A stretch of 64,000 nucleotides of DNA from Streptomyces sp. AA1529 (GTDB lineage Bacteria; Actinomycetota; Actinomycetes; Streptomycetales; Streptomycetaceae), in the NCBI RefSeq assembly GCF_000280905.1, contig NZ_ALAP01000015.1:1-64000 (forward strand), given 5' to 3'. The notes under the pieces were generated by a model, which was not told where the DNA came from, searched no databases, and saw nothing but the letters and a program-made list of their open reading frames with translations. A program made the position numbers and the translations under genes. Numbering within the stretch: position 1 is the stretch's first letter; every line of letters begins with the position of its first letter. Below, one piece after another: positions 8,578 through 17,130 of the stretch.

Positions 8578-10044
8578 GTGACCGTGCAGGACGAGACGGC
8601 CGGACCCATGACGACGGAGGCCGGTGCGCCGGTCGCGGACAACCAGAACAGTCAGACCGCCGGAGTGGGCGGACCGGTGCTCGTCCAGGACCAGCACCTG
8701 CTCGAGAAGCTCGCCCACTTCAACCGCGAGCGCATTCCCGAGCGCATCGTGCACGCCCGGGGCGCGGGCGCGTACGGCAAGTTCACGGTCACGGCGGACG
8801 TGACCGAGTACACCCGGGCGAAGTTCCTCTCCGAGATCGGCAAGGAGACCGAGGTCTTCCTGCGGTTCTCCACGGTGGCCGGCAACCTCGGCGCGGCGGA
8901 CGCGGTGCGTGACCCGCGCGGGTTCGCGCTGAAGTTCTACACCGAGGAGGGCAACTACGACCTGGTCGGGAACAACACCCCGGTGTTCTTCATCAAGGAC
9001 GCCATCAAGTTCCCCGACTTCATCCACACCCAGAAGCGGGACCCCTACACCGGCTCGCAGGAGCCCGACAACGTCTGGGACTTCTGGGGCCTCTCGCCCG
9101 AGTCGACCCACCAGGTGACCTGGCTCTTCGGTGACCGCGGCATCCCCGCGTCCTACCGCCACATGAACGGCTACGGTTCGCACACCTTCCAGTGGACGAA
9201 CGAGGCGGGCGAGGTCTTCTGGGTCAAGTACCACTTCAAGACCGACCAGGGCATCGAGAACCTCACGGCGGCCGACGCCGACGCGCTGGCCGGCAAGGAC
9301 CCCGACAGCCACCAGCGGGACCTGCGGGAGTCCATCGAGAACGGCGACTTCCCGGCCTGGACCGTGCAGGTCCAGATCATGCCCGCGGCGGAGGCGGCGG
9401 ACTACCGCTTCAACCCGTTCGACCTGACCAAGGTCTGGCCGCACGAGGACTACCCGCCGATCGAGATCGGCAAGCTGGAGCTGAACCGCAACCCGCGGAA
9501 CATCTTCGCCGAGACCGAGCAGTCGGTCTTTTCCCCGCACCACTTCGTGCCGGGCATCGGTCCCTCGCCGGACAAGATGCTCCAGGGCCGGCTGTTCGCC
9601 TACGGCGACGCGCACCGCTACCGGGTCGGGATCAACGCCGATCTGCTGCCGGTGAACGAGCCCAAGGCGACCCAGGCGCGCACCTACGGCCGGGACGGCG
9701 TGATGTACGACGGCCGCCACGGCGGTGCGAAGAACTACGAGCCGAACAGCTTCGGCGCGCCGGCCGAGACGGGCCGTCCGCTGTGGCAGCACGCCACCGT
9801 GAGCGGCACGACCGAGGACCACCCGGCGGCCGCACACGCCGAGGACGACGACTTCGTGCAGGCGGGGAACCTCTACCGGTTGATGTCGGAGGACGAGAAG
9901 CAGCGGCTGATCGACAACCTGGCGGGCAACATCGCCGGCGTCTCCCGTGACGACATCGCCCAGCGTGCGATCGAGAACTTCCGCAAGGCGGACCCGGACT
10001 ACGGCAAGCGGTTGGAGGCCGCGGTCCAGGCCCTGCGCGGCTGA
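8578..10044 (+). CDS. katA: Monofunctional haem catalase
   Basis: A 488-residue small-subunit catalase that splits hydrogen peroxide to water and oxygen. The catalytic His lies in [12 protein letters not shown], the catalytic Asn in [11 protein letters not shown], and the haem-ligand Tyr in [14 protein letters not shown]. The stretch [16 protein letters not shown] is also typical of the family. Start GTG 8578 is chosen because AGGAGG at 8567-8572 lies five bases before it; the longer frame from 8470 would run through the promoter and operator. The gene is divergent from the Fur-type repressor and followed by a hairpin, so it is monocistronic. It is expected to be cytoplasmic and induced by peroxide. 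Confidence 0.95.
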   Translation: MTVQDETAGPMTTEAGAPVADNQNSQTAGVGGPVLVQDQHLLEKLAHFNRERIPERIVHARGAGAYGKFTVTADVTEYTRAKFLSEIGKETEVFLRFSTVAGNLGAADAVRDPRGFALKFYTEEGNYDLVGNNTPVFFIKDAIKFPDFIHTQKRDPYTGSQEPDNVWDFWGLSPESTHQVTWLFGDRGIPASYRHMNGYGSHTFQWTNEAGEVFWVKYHFKTDQGIENLTAADADALAGKDPDSHQRDLRESIENGDFPAWTVQVQIMPAAEAADYRFNPFDLTKVWPHEDYPPIEIGKLELNRNPRNIFAETEQSVFSPHHFVPGIGPSPDKMLQGRLFAYGDAHRYRVGINADLLPVNEPKATQARTYGRDGVMYDGRHGGAKNYEPNSFGAPAETGRPLWQHATVSGTTEDHPAAAHAEDDDFVQAGNLYRLMSEDEKQRLIDNLAGNIAGVSRDDIAQRAIENFRKADPDYGKRLEAAVQALRG

Positions 10045-10067
10045 TCGACCGCTCGCCGTACGAGCCC

Positions 10068-10102
10068 GGAGGGGCCGGACGCCATGGGGCTCCGGCCCCT
10101 CC
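10068..10102 (+). terminator. Catalase terminator
   Basis: A perfect 12-bp GC-rich stem (10068-10079 with 10091-10102) begins 24 bases after the catalase stop. It is followed by a 17-base sequence repeated twice in tandem (GGTGCGTCCGGCCCCGT). Confidence 0.65.
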
Positions 10103-10195
10103 GGTGCGTCCGGCCCCGTCGGCGGTGCGTCCGGCCCCGTGGGCGAGCCCGCGGCGGGGGCTCCCCCGGTGGCCCGGGGCAGGGGTCCTGGGTGC

Positions 10196-10618
10196 CTAGA
10201 CGGCGACCTGCTCGGTGGGCTCCGGCGCCACCGGGGTGCGCCGGTCCGACCAGATGCGGACGATGTCGCGAACCGACAGGACGCCCACCGCCTCCCGTTC
10301 GTCGAGCACGATCAGATGCCGGAAGCCGCCGCGGGTCATGGCCTCCGCCGCCGCCTCCAGCGTCCAGTCCGGCGCGGCGAAGACGACGTCCTCGGTGGTG
10401 TGGTCGTGGGCCCGCTCCCGGTCCGGGTCCTGGCCGGCGCCGAGGGAGTCGAGGATGTCGCGCTCGGTGAGGATGCCGAGCCCGCTGGTGTCGGGGTCGA
10501 GGACGACGGCGGCACCGACGCGGCGGGCCGACATCAGCCGGGCCGCCTGGCGCAGGGTGTGGGCCGGGCCGATGGTGAGGACGACGGTGCTCATGGCGTG
10601 CTGGACGTGTCCGGGCAT
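10196..10618 (-). CDS. CBS-domain pair protein
   Basis: A 140-residue protein made of two CBS motifs, roughly residues 10-65 (GPAHTLRQAARLMSARRVGAAVVLD) and 75-130 (DWTLEAAAEAMTRGGFRHLIVLD). Paired CBS motifs form one Bateman module that binds adenine nucleotides and senses energy state. There is no attached enzyme domain, so it is a stand-alone regulator of unknown target. Start ATG 10618 is chosen because a Shine-Dalgarno match (AGGAGG complement at about 10629-10634) precedes it; the frame remains open further upstream without one. It lies downstream of hisN on the same strand with a 166-base gap, so it probably has its own promoter. Confidence 0.88.
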   Translation of the reverse strand: MPGHVQHAMSTVVLTIGPAHTLRQAARLMSARRVGAAVVLDPDTSGLGILTERDILDSLGAGQDPDRERAHDHTTEDVVFAAPDWTLEAAAEAMTRGGFRHLIVLDEREAVGVLSVRDIVRIWSDRRTPVAPEPTEQVAV

Positions 10619-10784
10619 GAGGGGGCTACCTCCTTGGCGGAATGCCTCCCGGGGTCCCGGCGGGCAGCCGGCCGGGACCTCGAGAAGCGATTCACAAGAG
10701 CACAAGCGAGCGAATTCTCATGTTCACATGTGCTGGAGGCCACAACAAGGACGTGTGTAGGGACCACCCGGACGAGGGGCAGGA

Positions 10785-11579
10785 TCAGGCCGTCAGATAG
10801 CTCAGCAGTGTCTCGTGCAGCAGCCCGTTCGACGCCGCCGCGCTGCCGCTGTGCGGGCCCGGCTTCCCGTCCAGCCCGGTGAAGACGCCGCCCGCCTCCT
10901 CGACGATCACCGCACTCGCCGCCATGTCCCACAGCGACAGTTCCGGCTCGGCGCAGATGTCCACCGCCCCCTCGGCGACCATCATGTACGGCCAGAAGTC
11001 GCCGTAGCCCCGGGTCCGCCAGCAGTCCCGGGTCAGGTCCATGAAGCCGCCCAGCATCCCGCGCTCCTCCCAGCCGTGCAGCGAGGAGTAGGCGAAGGAC
11101 GCGTCCCGCACCCCGGAGACCTTCGAGACCTCCATGCGGCTGGCCTTGGACAGGCTGCGGCCGGTGTAGGCGCCCGCACCCTTCGCCGCCCACCAGCGCC
11201 GGTTGAGGGCGGGCGCCGAGACGACGCCGACCACCGGCCGGTCCCCGCCCTCGCCCATCTCCATCAGCGCGATCAGCGTCGCCCACACCGGAACGCCGCG
11301 CACATAGTTCTTCGTCCCGTCGATGGGGTCGATCACCCAGCGGCGCGGCCCATGGCCCTCGGTGCCGAACTCCTCGCCCAGTACCGCGTCGCGCGGCCGG
11401 GTGCGCTGGAGCGAGACGCGGATCAGTTCCTCGGCCGCCTTGTCGGCCTCGCTCACCGGCGTCATGTCCGGCTTGGTCTCGACCTCCAGGTCGAGAGCCT
11501 TGAACCGCTCCATGGTCGCGGCGTCGGCGGCGTCGGCCAGTACATGGGCGAGACGCAGATCATCGTGATAGTCCAGCAT
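10785..11579 (-). CDS. hisN: Histidinol-phosphatase, inositol-monophosphatase type
   Basis: A 264-residue Mg-dependent phosphatase of the IMPase fold. It shows GEEFG (metal-binding Glu), WVIDPIDGTKNYVRG (the DPIDGT signature) and LSLWDMAASAVIVEEAGG near the C-terminus. In actinomycetes this branch dephosphorylates L-histidinol phosphate, the penultimate step of histidine synthesis, although a general IMPase activity cannot be excluded by eye. It is unlinked to other his genes, as is usual for hisN in Streptomyces. ATG 11579 (MLDYHDDLRLAHVL) matches the normal N-terminus; the 12 codons before it are not family-like. It is divergent from the TetR gene. Confidence 0.85.
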   Translation of the reverse strand: MLDYHDDLRLAHVLADAADAATMERFKALDLEVETKPDMTPVSEADKAAEELIRVSLQRTRPRDAVLGEEFGTEGHGPRRWVIDPIDGTKNYVRGVPVWATLIALMEMGEGGDRPVVGVVSAPALNRRWWAAKGAGAYTGRSLSKASRMEVSKVSGVRDASFAYSSLHGWEERGMLGGFMDLTRDCWRTRGYGDFWPYMMVAEGAVDICAEPELSLWDMAASAVIVEEAGGVFTGLDGKPGPHSGSAAASNGLLHETLLSYLTA

Positions 11580-11639
11580 GTCCGAACAGTATCGAGCGGC
11601 GAAACCCCCGGCCACAGGGCCATGCGCGTGCGCCGCGTA

Positions 11640-11668
11640 TTGACACCTCTTGGCGGTGCGTCAATTCT
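11640..11668 (+). promoter_or_regulatory. Candidate promoter for the TetR gene
   Basis: TTGACA at 11640-11645 with a weak -10 (AATTCT, 11663-11668) at 17 bases. ATTGAC and GTCAAT lie in inverted orientation across the same region, which could be an autoregulatory operator. The -10 match is poor. Confidence 0.35.
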
Positions 11669-11770
11669 GTGCCGCACACCGGGCTGCCGGTCAGCCCGTC
11701 TGCGGACGCCTCGCGCGCACAGGCCGCCGGCACCGGCCCGGGCAGCGGGGTGCGGGCCGGGGAGGCGACG

Positions 11771-12400
11771 ATGCCTGCTGCACGCGAGACCCTGCTGGAC
11801 GCCGCCCATGTGGCGGTACGGGCGCGACCCTGGACGGCGGTGCGAATGGTCGACGTCGCCGCGGCCGCCGGGGTGTCGCGGCAGACGCTCTACAACGAGT
11901 TCGGCAGCAAGGAAGGGCTGGGCGCCGCACTGGTCGACCGGCTGCTGGACGACTTCCTGGACGGCGCGGGCCGGGCGGTGGCCGAGGCCTGCGGCAGCGG
12001 AGCCGATCCGGCGGCCTGCTGCGCCGCCGCCGCGCACTGGATCCTGCGGACGGCGCGGACGGAGCCCATCGTCCGGGCGGCTCTCACCGACTGCTGGGGC
12101 GCGCGGATGCCGCTGCCCGCCCGTCCGGCCCCCGGCCGCGGGCCGGGCGGCGAGCCGGGCGGACTCGCCGCGGTGCTGCGCGGCCGCGCGCTCGCCGGGC
12201 TGGAGCGGAGCGGACGGATGCCGGTGGGCGGCCCGGTGCCCGGTGGTCCGGCGCGGCGCGGCGCCGGGCGGCAGGAGCTGGAGCGCGCCTACGAGGCCGG
12301 GCTGCGGATCGCGCTCTCCTACGTCGTCGCACCCGAGCACGGCGACGAGGAGCCGTGCGGCCGCGTCGACGAGGTCGTCCGCGCCTTACTGGGGGGCTGA
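11771..12400 (+). CDS. TetR-family transcriptional regulator with a TTA codon
   Basis: A 209-residue protein. Residues 3-50 are the TetR DNA-binding domain (ETLLDAAHVAVRARPW, VRMVDVAAAAGVSRQTLYNEFGSKEGL). The C-terminal ligand-binding half is Ala/Arg-rich and not diagnostic of an effector. ATG 11771 has GGGAGG about ten bases upstream. Codon 206 (12386-12388) is TTA, the rare leucine codon read only by the bldA tRNA in Streptomyces, so full-length product may need that tRNA. The gene is divergent from hisN and convergent with the SMR exporter gene 65 bases away. That exporter is a plausible but unproven target. Confidence 0.85.
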   Translation: MPAARETLLDAAHVAVRARPWTAVRMVDVAAAAGVSRQTLYNEFGSKEGLGAALVDRLLDDFLDGAGRAVAEACGSGADPAACCAAAAHWILRTARTEPIVRAALTDCWGARMPLPARPAPGRGPGGEPGGLAAVLRGRALAGLERSGRMPVGGPVPGGPARRGAGRQELERAYEAGLRIALSYVVAPEHGDEEPCGRVDEVVRALLGG

Positions 12401-12464
12401 CCCGGTGCCCGCACCGAGCGCACCCGGGCACCGGACCGGCCCGCGAGAGGCGCCCGGGGCGTGC

Positions 12465-12788
12465 TCAGTGCGCGCTGCCGGAGAGCTGGAGGCCCATGAC
12501 TCCGACGATGACCAGCGTGATGGAGACCAGCTTGAGCGCGGAGATCACATCGCCCATGAAGACCATGCCGTAGATCGCCGTCCCCGCCGCGCCGATCCCC
12601 GTCCAGACCGCGTAAGCCGGACCGACGTCCAGCCGCTTGAGCGAGAGCGTCAACAGGCCGAAGCTGCCCAGCGCGAAGGCGCAGAACGCGACCGTGGGCC
12701 ACAGCCGGGTGAAGCCGTGCGAGAGCTTCAGGCACACCGCGAAGCCCGTCTCCAGCAAACCCGCGACCAGCACCAGCAGCCACGCCAT
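12465..12788 (-). CDS. SMR-family transporter, Gdx/SugE-like
   Basis: A 107-residue protein with four hydrophobic helices. Glu13 in GLLET is the essential proton/substrate carboxylate of small multidrug resistance proteins. The stretch GPAYAVWTGIGAAGTAIYG and LKLSHGFTRL are closer to the Gdx (SugE) guanidinium exporters than to broad-spectrum EmrE types. Residue 16, a conserved Trp in Gdx proteins I remember, is Phe here, so guanidinium specificity is uncertain. Gdx/EmrE proteins work as dual-topology dimers, so no partner gene is needed. It is the last gene of the M50-aroA-rsgA run, 82 bases after rsgA, and may be cotranscribed with it. I see no guanidine riboswitch in that gap. Confidence 0.85.
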   Translation of the reverse strand: MAWLLVLVAGLLETGFAVCLKLSHGFTRLWPTVAFCAFALGSFGLLTLSLKRLDVGPAYAVWTGIGAAGTAIYGMVFMGDVISALKLVSITLVIVGVMGLQLSGSAH

Positions 12789-12870
12789 GTGCTCTTCCTC
12801 TCGTTGCTCCGGTGGGGCAGCAGGTCAAGCGCAGGAAGCCCAGTATGCAGCGGGAGCCGGGTGGAATCGG

Positions 12871-13887
12871 TCAGTCCCCTTCGCGCCTCTCCCGCGTCGC
12901 CAGCAGGCGGCGCAGCGAGTGCAGGCGGGCCGGGTCGGCGTGCCCGTCGGCCACCCAGCGGTCGAGCGCGCAGGCGGGCTCGTTGTGGCTGCAGGCGCGG
13001 GGGCAATCGGCGGCGCCCTCCTCAAGATCGGGGAAGGCGTGGATGACGCGCGAGAGCTGGATGTGGTTCAGGCCGAAGGAGCGCACCCCCGGGGTGTCGA
13101 TCACCCAGCCGTCCGCGCCGATCGGGGACGGCGGCAGCGGCAGCGCCAGCGCCGAGGTCGTGGTGTGCCGTCCGCGCCCGGTGACCGCGTTCACCACCCC
13201 GGTGGCCCGCTGCCGCTCCACCAGCGCGTTGACCAGCGTGGTCTTGCCGACACCGCTGTGCCCCACGCACACCGTCGTCCGGCCGCGCAGCAGTTCGCGC
13301 ACCTCCTCGGCACCCGGCCCTTCGGCCAGGTCCGCCCGGCTGGTGACGACATGGCGCACTCCCAGCGGCGCGTACGTCTCCAGCAGCGGACCGGCCGGCG
13401 CCAGGTCGGACTTGGTCAGCACCAGCAGCGGCTCCAGCCCCGCGTCGAAGGCCGCCACCAGGCAGCGGTCGATCAGCCGGGGGCGCGGCTCGGGGTCGGC
13501 CAGCGCCGTGACGACGGCGAGCTGGTCGGCGTTGGCCACCACGACCCGCTCGTACGGGTCGTTGTCGTCCGCCGTCCTGCGCAGCACCGAGCTGCGCTCG
13601 GCCACCCGGACGACGCGGGCAAGTGTGTCCTTCTCGCCCGACAGGTCGCCGACCACGGCCACCCGGTCACCCACCACCACCGCCTTGCGGCCCAGCTCAC
13701 GGGCCTTCATCGCGGTGACCGTGCGCTCTTCCACCAGACAGGTCAGCCGGCCCCGGTCGACGGTCAGGACGAGGCCCTCGGCCGCGTCCTCGTGCTTGGG
13801 CCGGGTATGGGTGCGTGGGCGGCTGCCCCGGCGCGAGGGACGGACCCGGATGTCGTCCTCGTCGGTGTGCTTGCCGTAGCGGCGCAT
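12871..13887 (-). CDS. rsgA: Ribosome small-subunit-dependent GTPase A
   Basis: A 338-residue circularly permuted GTPase that checks late maturation of the 30S subunit. After an Arg-rich N-terminus and an OB-fold segment, the GTPase motifs appear in permuted order: G4 TKSD, then the P-loop GHSGVGKTTL, then G3 DTPG. The C-terminal zinc-binding region follows (CPRACSHNEPAC). All are intact. ATG 13887 (MRRYGKHTDEDD) starts 13 bases after the aroA stop, showing tight operon coupling with aroA upstream. Further upstream in-frame codons lie inside aroA and are rejected. Confidence 0.93.
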   Translation of the reverse strand: MRRYGKHTDEDDIRVRPSRRGSRPRTHTRPKHEDAAEGLVLTVDRGRLTCLVEERTVTAMKARELGRKAVVVGDRVAVVGDLSGEKDTLARVVRVAERSSVLRRTADDNDPYERVVVANADQLAVVTALADPEPRPRLIDRCLVAAFDAGLEPLLVLTKSDLAPAGPLLETYAPLGVRHVVTSRADLAEGPGAEEVRELLRGRTTVCVGHSGVGKTTLVNALVERQRATGVVNAVTGRGRHTTTSALALPLPPSPIGADGWVIDTPGVRSFGLNHIQLSRVIHAFPDLEEGAADCPRACSHNEPACALDRWVADGHADPARLHSLRRLLATRERREGD

Positions 13888-13900
13888 CGCGGGCGCCCTC

Positions 13901-15298
13901 TCAGGCTCTCTCTCCGGCCCCGGACGGGAGTCCCAGCAGCTCGTCCCACATCCGCGGGAAGTCCGGCAGGGTCTTGTACGTCGTCGCGACGTTCTCCACC
14001 TCGACGCCCTCGACCGCCAGGCCGAGCACCGCGCCCGCGGTGGCCAGCCGGTGGTCGTCGTAGGTGTGGAAGACACCGCCGTGCAGCGGCCGCGGCCGGA
14101 TCCGCAGTCCGTCCTCCGTCTCGGTCACGTCCCCGCCCAGGCCGTTGATCTCCTTGACGAGCGCCGCCAGCCGGTCGGTCTCGTGCAGCCGCAGATGCCC
14201 GACACCGCGCAGCACCGACTCGCTCTCGGCCAGCGCCGCGACGGCGGCGATGCCCGGCGTCAGCTCGCCCACCTCGCCCAGATCGATGTCGATGCCGTGG
14301 ATCCGGCCGCCGCCGGTGAAGGTCAGGCCCCGCTCGTCCAGCACACAGGAGCCGCCCATGGCCGTGAAGATCTCCCGCAGCGCGTCACCGGGCTGCGTGG
14401 TGTGCTCGGGCCAGTCCGGGACGGTGACCCGGCCGCCGGTCACCAGCGCCGCGGCGAGGAAGGGCTGCGCGTTGGACAGGTCCGGCTCGACCGTCAGGTC
14501 CCGGCCGAGCAGCGCCCCGGGCGTCACCCGCCACACGTTCGGCGCGCCCCCGTCCTGCGGCGCGTCCACCTTCGCACCCGCGGCGCGCAGCATGTCCACG
14601 GTCATCCGGATGTGCGGCATGGACGGCAGCGTGCGGCCGGTGTGCCGGACCTCGACCCCCTGATTGAAGCCGGGACCGGACAGCAGCAGGGCAGAGACGA
14701 ACTGGCTGGAGGAGGACGCGTCGATCTCGACCGGGCCGCCCGCCAGCGAGCCGTTCCCGTGCACCGTCATCGGCAGCGCGCCGCGCCCCTCGTCCTCCAC
14801 CCGGGCGCCCAGCGTGCGCAGCGCGTCGATGACGCCGTGCAGCGGGCGCTCGTAGGAGCGCGGGTCGCCGTCGAACCGGATCGGCCCCCGGGCGAGCGCC
14901 GCCAGCGGCGGCAGGAAGCGCATCACGGTGCCCGCGTTGCCGACGTCCACGGTCGCCGGGCCGCGCAGCGCCGTCGGGATCACCCGCCACGCCTCGCCCC
15001 CGGGGCGTTCGCTGTCGGCCGCCGTGGCCGAGTACGCCGAATACGCCGAGGAGGACGACGAGACGGTCTCCTCGATCCCCACCCCCAGGGTCCGCAGCGC
15101 CTCCGCCATCAGCAGGGTGTCCCGCGACCGCAGCGGGCGGCGCAGCCAGCCCGGTTCGGAGGAGAGCGCGGCCAGTACCAGGGCGCGGTTGGTGACCGAC
15201 TTGGAGCCCGGCACGGTGACGGTCGCCTCGACCCGGCCCGGTGCGGTGGGAGCGGGCCAGAGTGCGGTCTCTGCGGGGCTGGTGCGCTGGTCGGTCAT
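13901..15298 (-). CDS. aroA: EPSP synthase (3-phosphoshikimate 1-carboxyvinyltransferase)
   Basis: A 465-residue enzyme of the shikimate pathway that joins phosphoenolpyruvate to shikimate 3-phosphate. Visible motifs are PGSKSVTNRALVLAALSS (substrate-binding Lys/Ser), GNAGTVMRFLPPLAAL, DASSSSQFVSALLL and HETDRLAAL near the C-terminus. The length exceeds the usual ~430-440 residues because of a low-complexity insertion at residues 79-98 (SSSSSAYSAYSATAADSERP). It heads a probable aroA-rsgA-SMR transcript and lies 76 bases downstream of the M50 protease gene. It is cytoplasmic and would supply aromatic amino acids and polyketide/peptide precursors. Confidence 0.95.
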   Translation of the reverse strand: MTDQRTSPAETALWPAPTAPGRVEATVTVPGSKSVTNRALVLAALSSEPGWLRRPLRSRDTLLMAEALRTLGVGIEETVSSSSSAYSAYSATAADSERPGGEAWRVIPTALRGPATVDVGNAGTVMRFLPPLAALARGPIRFDGDPRSYERPLHGVIDALRTLGARVEDEGRGALPMTVHGNGSLAGGPVEIDASSSSQFVSALLLSGPGFNQGVEVRHTGRTLPSMPHIRMTVDMLRAAGAKVDAPQDGGAPNVWRVTPGALLGRDLTVEPDLSNAQPFLAAALVTGGRVTVPDWPEHTTQPGDALREIFTAMGGSCVLDERGLTFTGGGRIHGIDIDLGEVGELTPGIAAVAALAESESVLRGVGHLRLHETDRLAALVKEINGLGGDVTETEDGLRIRPRPLHGGVFHTYDDHRLATAGAVLGLAVEGVEVENVATTYKTLPDFPRMWDELLGLPSGAGERA

Positions 15299-15374
15299 GG
15301 GGCCACTGTAATGGCTGGTGGCCGGCCGCCCCGCTGGTCGGCACCCGGCCCGCGGCGGGCTGCCGGGCCCCGGC

Positions 15375-16115
15375 TCACAGCCCCAGCAGCCAGCGCCCGC
15401 CGCCGACGAGGGAGCACAGCGCGACCGCGTGGAAGAGGAACAGCCACGCGGCCGCCGGGAGGTGGCTCAGCCGGGCGAGCTGGTCGGCGTCCGAGTCCGG
15501 CATTCCGGGCCCGGCCGGGCCGCGGTGCGCCCCCTGCCGCCGCCGCTTGCCCTGCAGCTCGAAGACCGGCCGCACGCCGCCCAGCAGCAGGAACCACACG
15601 ACCACGTAGGCGAACGCCGCCTGCACCTGGGGGCCGGTCAGCCAGGAGATGAGCAGGAACGCGCCGCCGGTCAGGACGAGGGCGAGCACGCCGTAGGCGT
15701 TGCGGATCATCACCAGCATCGCCACCAGCAGCGCCGTGGCGCCCCACAGCAGCGCGGTGACGTGGTGGGAGGACAGCAGCCAGGCGCCGCACAGGCCGAG
15801 CAGCGGGGGAGCGGTGTAGCCCGCGGCGGCGGTCAGCACCATGCCGAGGCCGTGCGGCTTGCCGCGCGAGACCGTCAGCCCCGAGGTGTCCGAGTGCAGC
15901 CGTATGCCGTCCAGCCGCCGCCCGGTGAGCAGGGCTATGAGTCCGTGTCCGCCCTCGTGCGCGATGGTGACCGCGTTGCGCGAGATGCGCCACACGCCGT
16001 GCGGCGCCACCGCGAGCAGCGCGACGAGACCGGTGACCAGCACCAGCCACTCCTCGGGGGGCTGCTGGCCGCCGACGACCCGGTCCCAGACATCCGTGAT
16101 GCTCGCGTTGTCCAT
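15375..16115 (-). CDS. M50-family membrane metalloprotease
   Basis: A 246-residue polytopic membrane protein with HEGGH (an HExxH zinc motif) at about residue 53 in the first half. At least five hydrophobic segments follow (for example LGMVLTAAAGYTAPPLLGLCGAWLL and VLALVLTGGAFLLISWL). This matches the M50B-like group of actinobacterial intramembrane metalloproteases; the second metal-ligand motif (NPDG-like) is not obvious. ATG 16115 is chosen because an acidic start (MDNASITDVWDRV) leads into the first helix, and longer frames overlap the divergent SRAP gene. Its substrate is unknown. It may be cotranscribed with aroA. Confidence 0.8.
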   Translation of the reverse strand: MDNASITDVWDRVVGGQQPPEEWLVLVTGLVALLAVAPHGVWRISRNAVTIAHEGGHGLIALLTGRRLDGIRLHSDTSGLTVSRGKPHGLGMVLTAAAGYTAPPLLGLCGAWLLSSHHVTALLWGATALLVAMLVMIRNAYGVLALVLTGGAFLLISWLTGPQVQAAFAYVVVWFLLLGGVRPVFELQGKRRRQGAHRGPAGPGMPDSDADQLARLSHLPAAAWLFLFHAVALCSLVGGGRWLLGL

Positions 16116-16211
16116 GTTCGGGGTGTTCTCCTCGTGTGCTCGGGGGCCGTGCCGCTCCGCGTCCGGTCGACGCACGGCGACGGCCCGGCGTGCCGTGGCA
16201 GTCTTGCAGGC

Positions 16212-17069
16212 ATGTGCGGACGGTATGCAGCGAGCCGGAGTGCCGAGGATCTGGTCCGGCTGTTCGAGGTGGAGAAGTGGGAGCCCGCCGAGGCGGCGGA
16301 ACCGGACTGGAACGTCGCGCCCACCAAGCGGGTCCACGCGGTCCTCGACCGCCCCGTCAAGGGGAGCGACGACCCGCGGCCGGTGCGGCAGCTGCGCACG
16401 CTCAAGTGGGGCCTGGTGCCCGGGTGGGCCAAATCACCCGACATGGGCGTCAAGATGATCAACGCCCGGGCCGAGACCGTGCACGAGAAGCCGGCCTACC
16501 GCCGTCCCTTCGCCGCCCGCCGCTGCCTGCTGCCCGCCGACGGCTACTACGAGTGGGTCACCGCACAGGGCGAGCTGAAGCTCGAACAGGAGGGCAAGCG
16601 CAAGCGGCCCCGCAAGCAGCCCTACTTCATTTCCCCCGCGCCGCACGCCCCCGCGCCGCACGCCGCCCAGCAGGAGCGGCCGGTGATGGCGATGGCGGGC
16701 CTGTACGAGTTCTGGCGGGACAAGACGCTGCCCGACGACCATCCGCAGGGCTGGTGGGCGACGTGCACCGTCCTGACCACCGCGGCGGAGACCACGCCGC
16801 TGGCCAACGCGGACGAGCAGAGCGAGGGCGGCCCCCGGTCGCTGGCCGACATCCACCCCCGGATGCCGCTGATGCTCACCCCGGACCGCTGGGACGCCTG
16901 GCTGGACCCCGCCCTCGGCGGCTCCGGGGAACTGCGGGAGCTGCTGGCCCCGCCGCCGGAGGGCCTGCTGCGCGCCTGGCCCGTCTCCACGGACGTCAGC
17001 AACGTCCGCAACAACGGCCCGCACCTCCTCAAGGAGCTTCCCGCGCCGGAGGAGGAGACCCTCTTCTGA
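16212..17069 (+). CDS. SRAP-family DNA-protein crosslink / abasic-site protein (YedK/HMCES-like)
   Basis: A 285-residue protein with the invariant MCGRY start. Cys2 becomes the catalytic nucleophile after Met removal and forms a thiazolidine crosslink with abasic sites in single-stranded DNA. Other active-site elements are intact: Asn in INARAET, Glu in DGYYEW and His in DIHPRMP. A Pro/Ala/His-rich insertion (PAPHAPAPHAAQ) lies near residue 145. The start is fixed by the chemistry at Cys2. The gene is divergent from the M50 protease and followed by an unrelated hydrolase. It probably protects replication forks at abasic sites; no SOS box was recognised upstream. Confidence 0.92.
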   Translation: MCGRYAASRSAEDLVRLFEVEKWEPAEAAEPDWNVAPTKRVHAVLDRPVKGSDDPRPVRQLRTLKWGLVPGWAKSPDMGVKMINARAETVHEKPAYRRPFAARRCLLPADGYYEWVTAQGELKLEQEGKRKRPRKQPYFISPAPHAPAPHAAQQERPVMAMAGLYEFWRDKTLPDDHPQGWWATCTVLTTAAETTPLANADEQSEGGPRSLADIHPRMPLMLTPDRWDAWLDPALGGSGELRELLAPPPEGLLRAWPVSTDVSNVRNNGPHLLKELPAPEEETLF

Positions 17070-17130
17070 CGGCTGAGCGTGCCCGGGGCGTGCCGGGCGA
17101 CTGTCCGCGGTCCGCTGGCAGGATGCCGGT

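Noticed and set aside
12789..12870. Guanidine riboswitch before the Gdx-like exporter
   Set aside because: The 82-base gap lacks the conserved cores of guanidine-I, -II or -III classes that I know.
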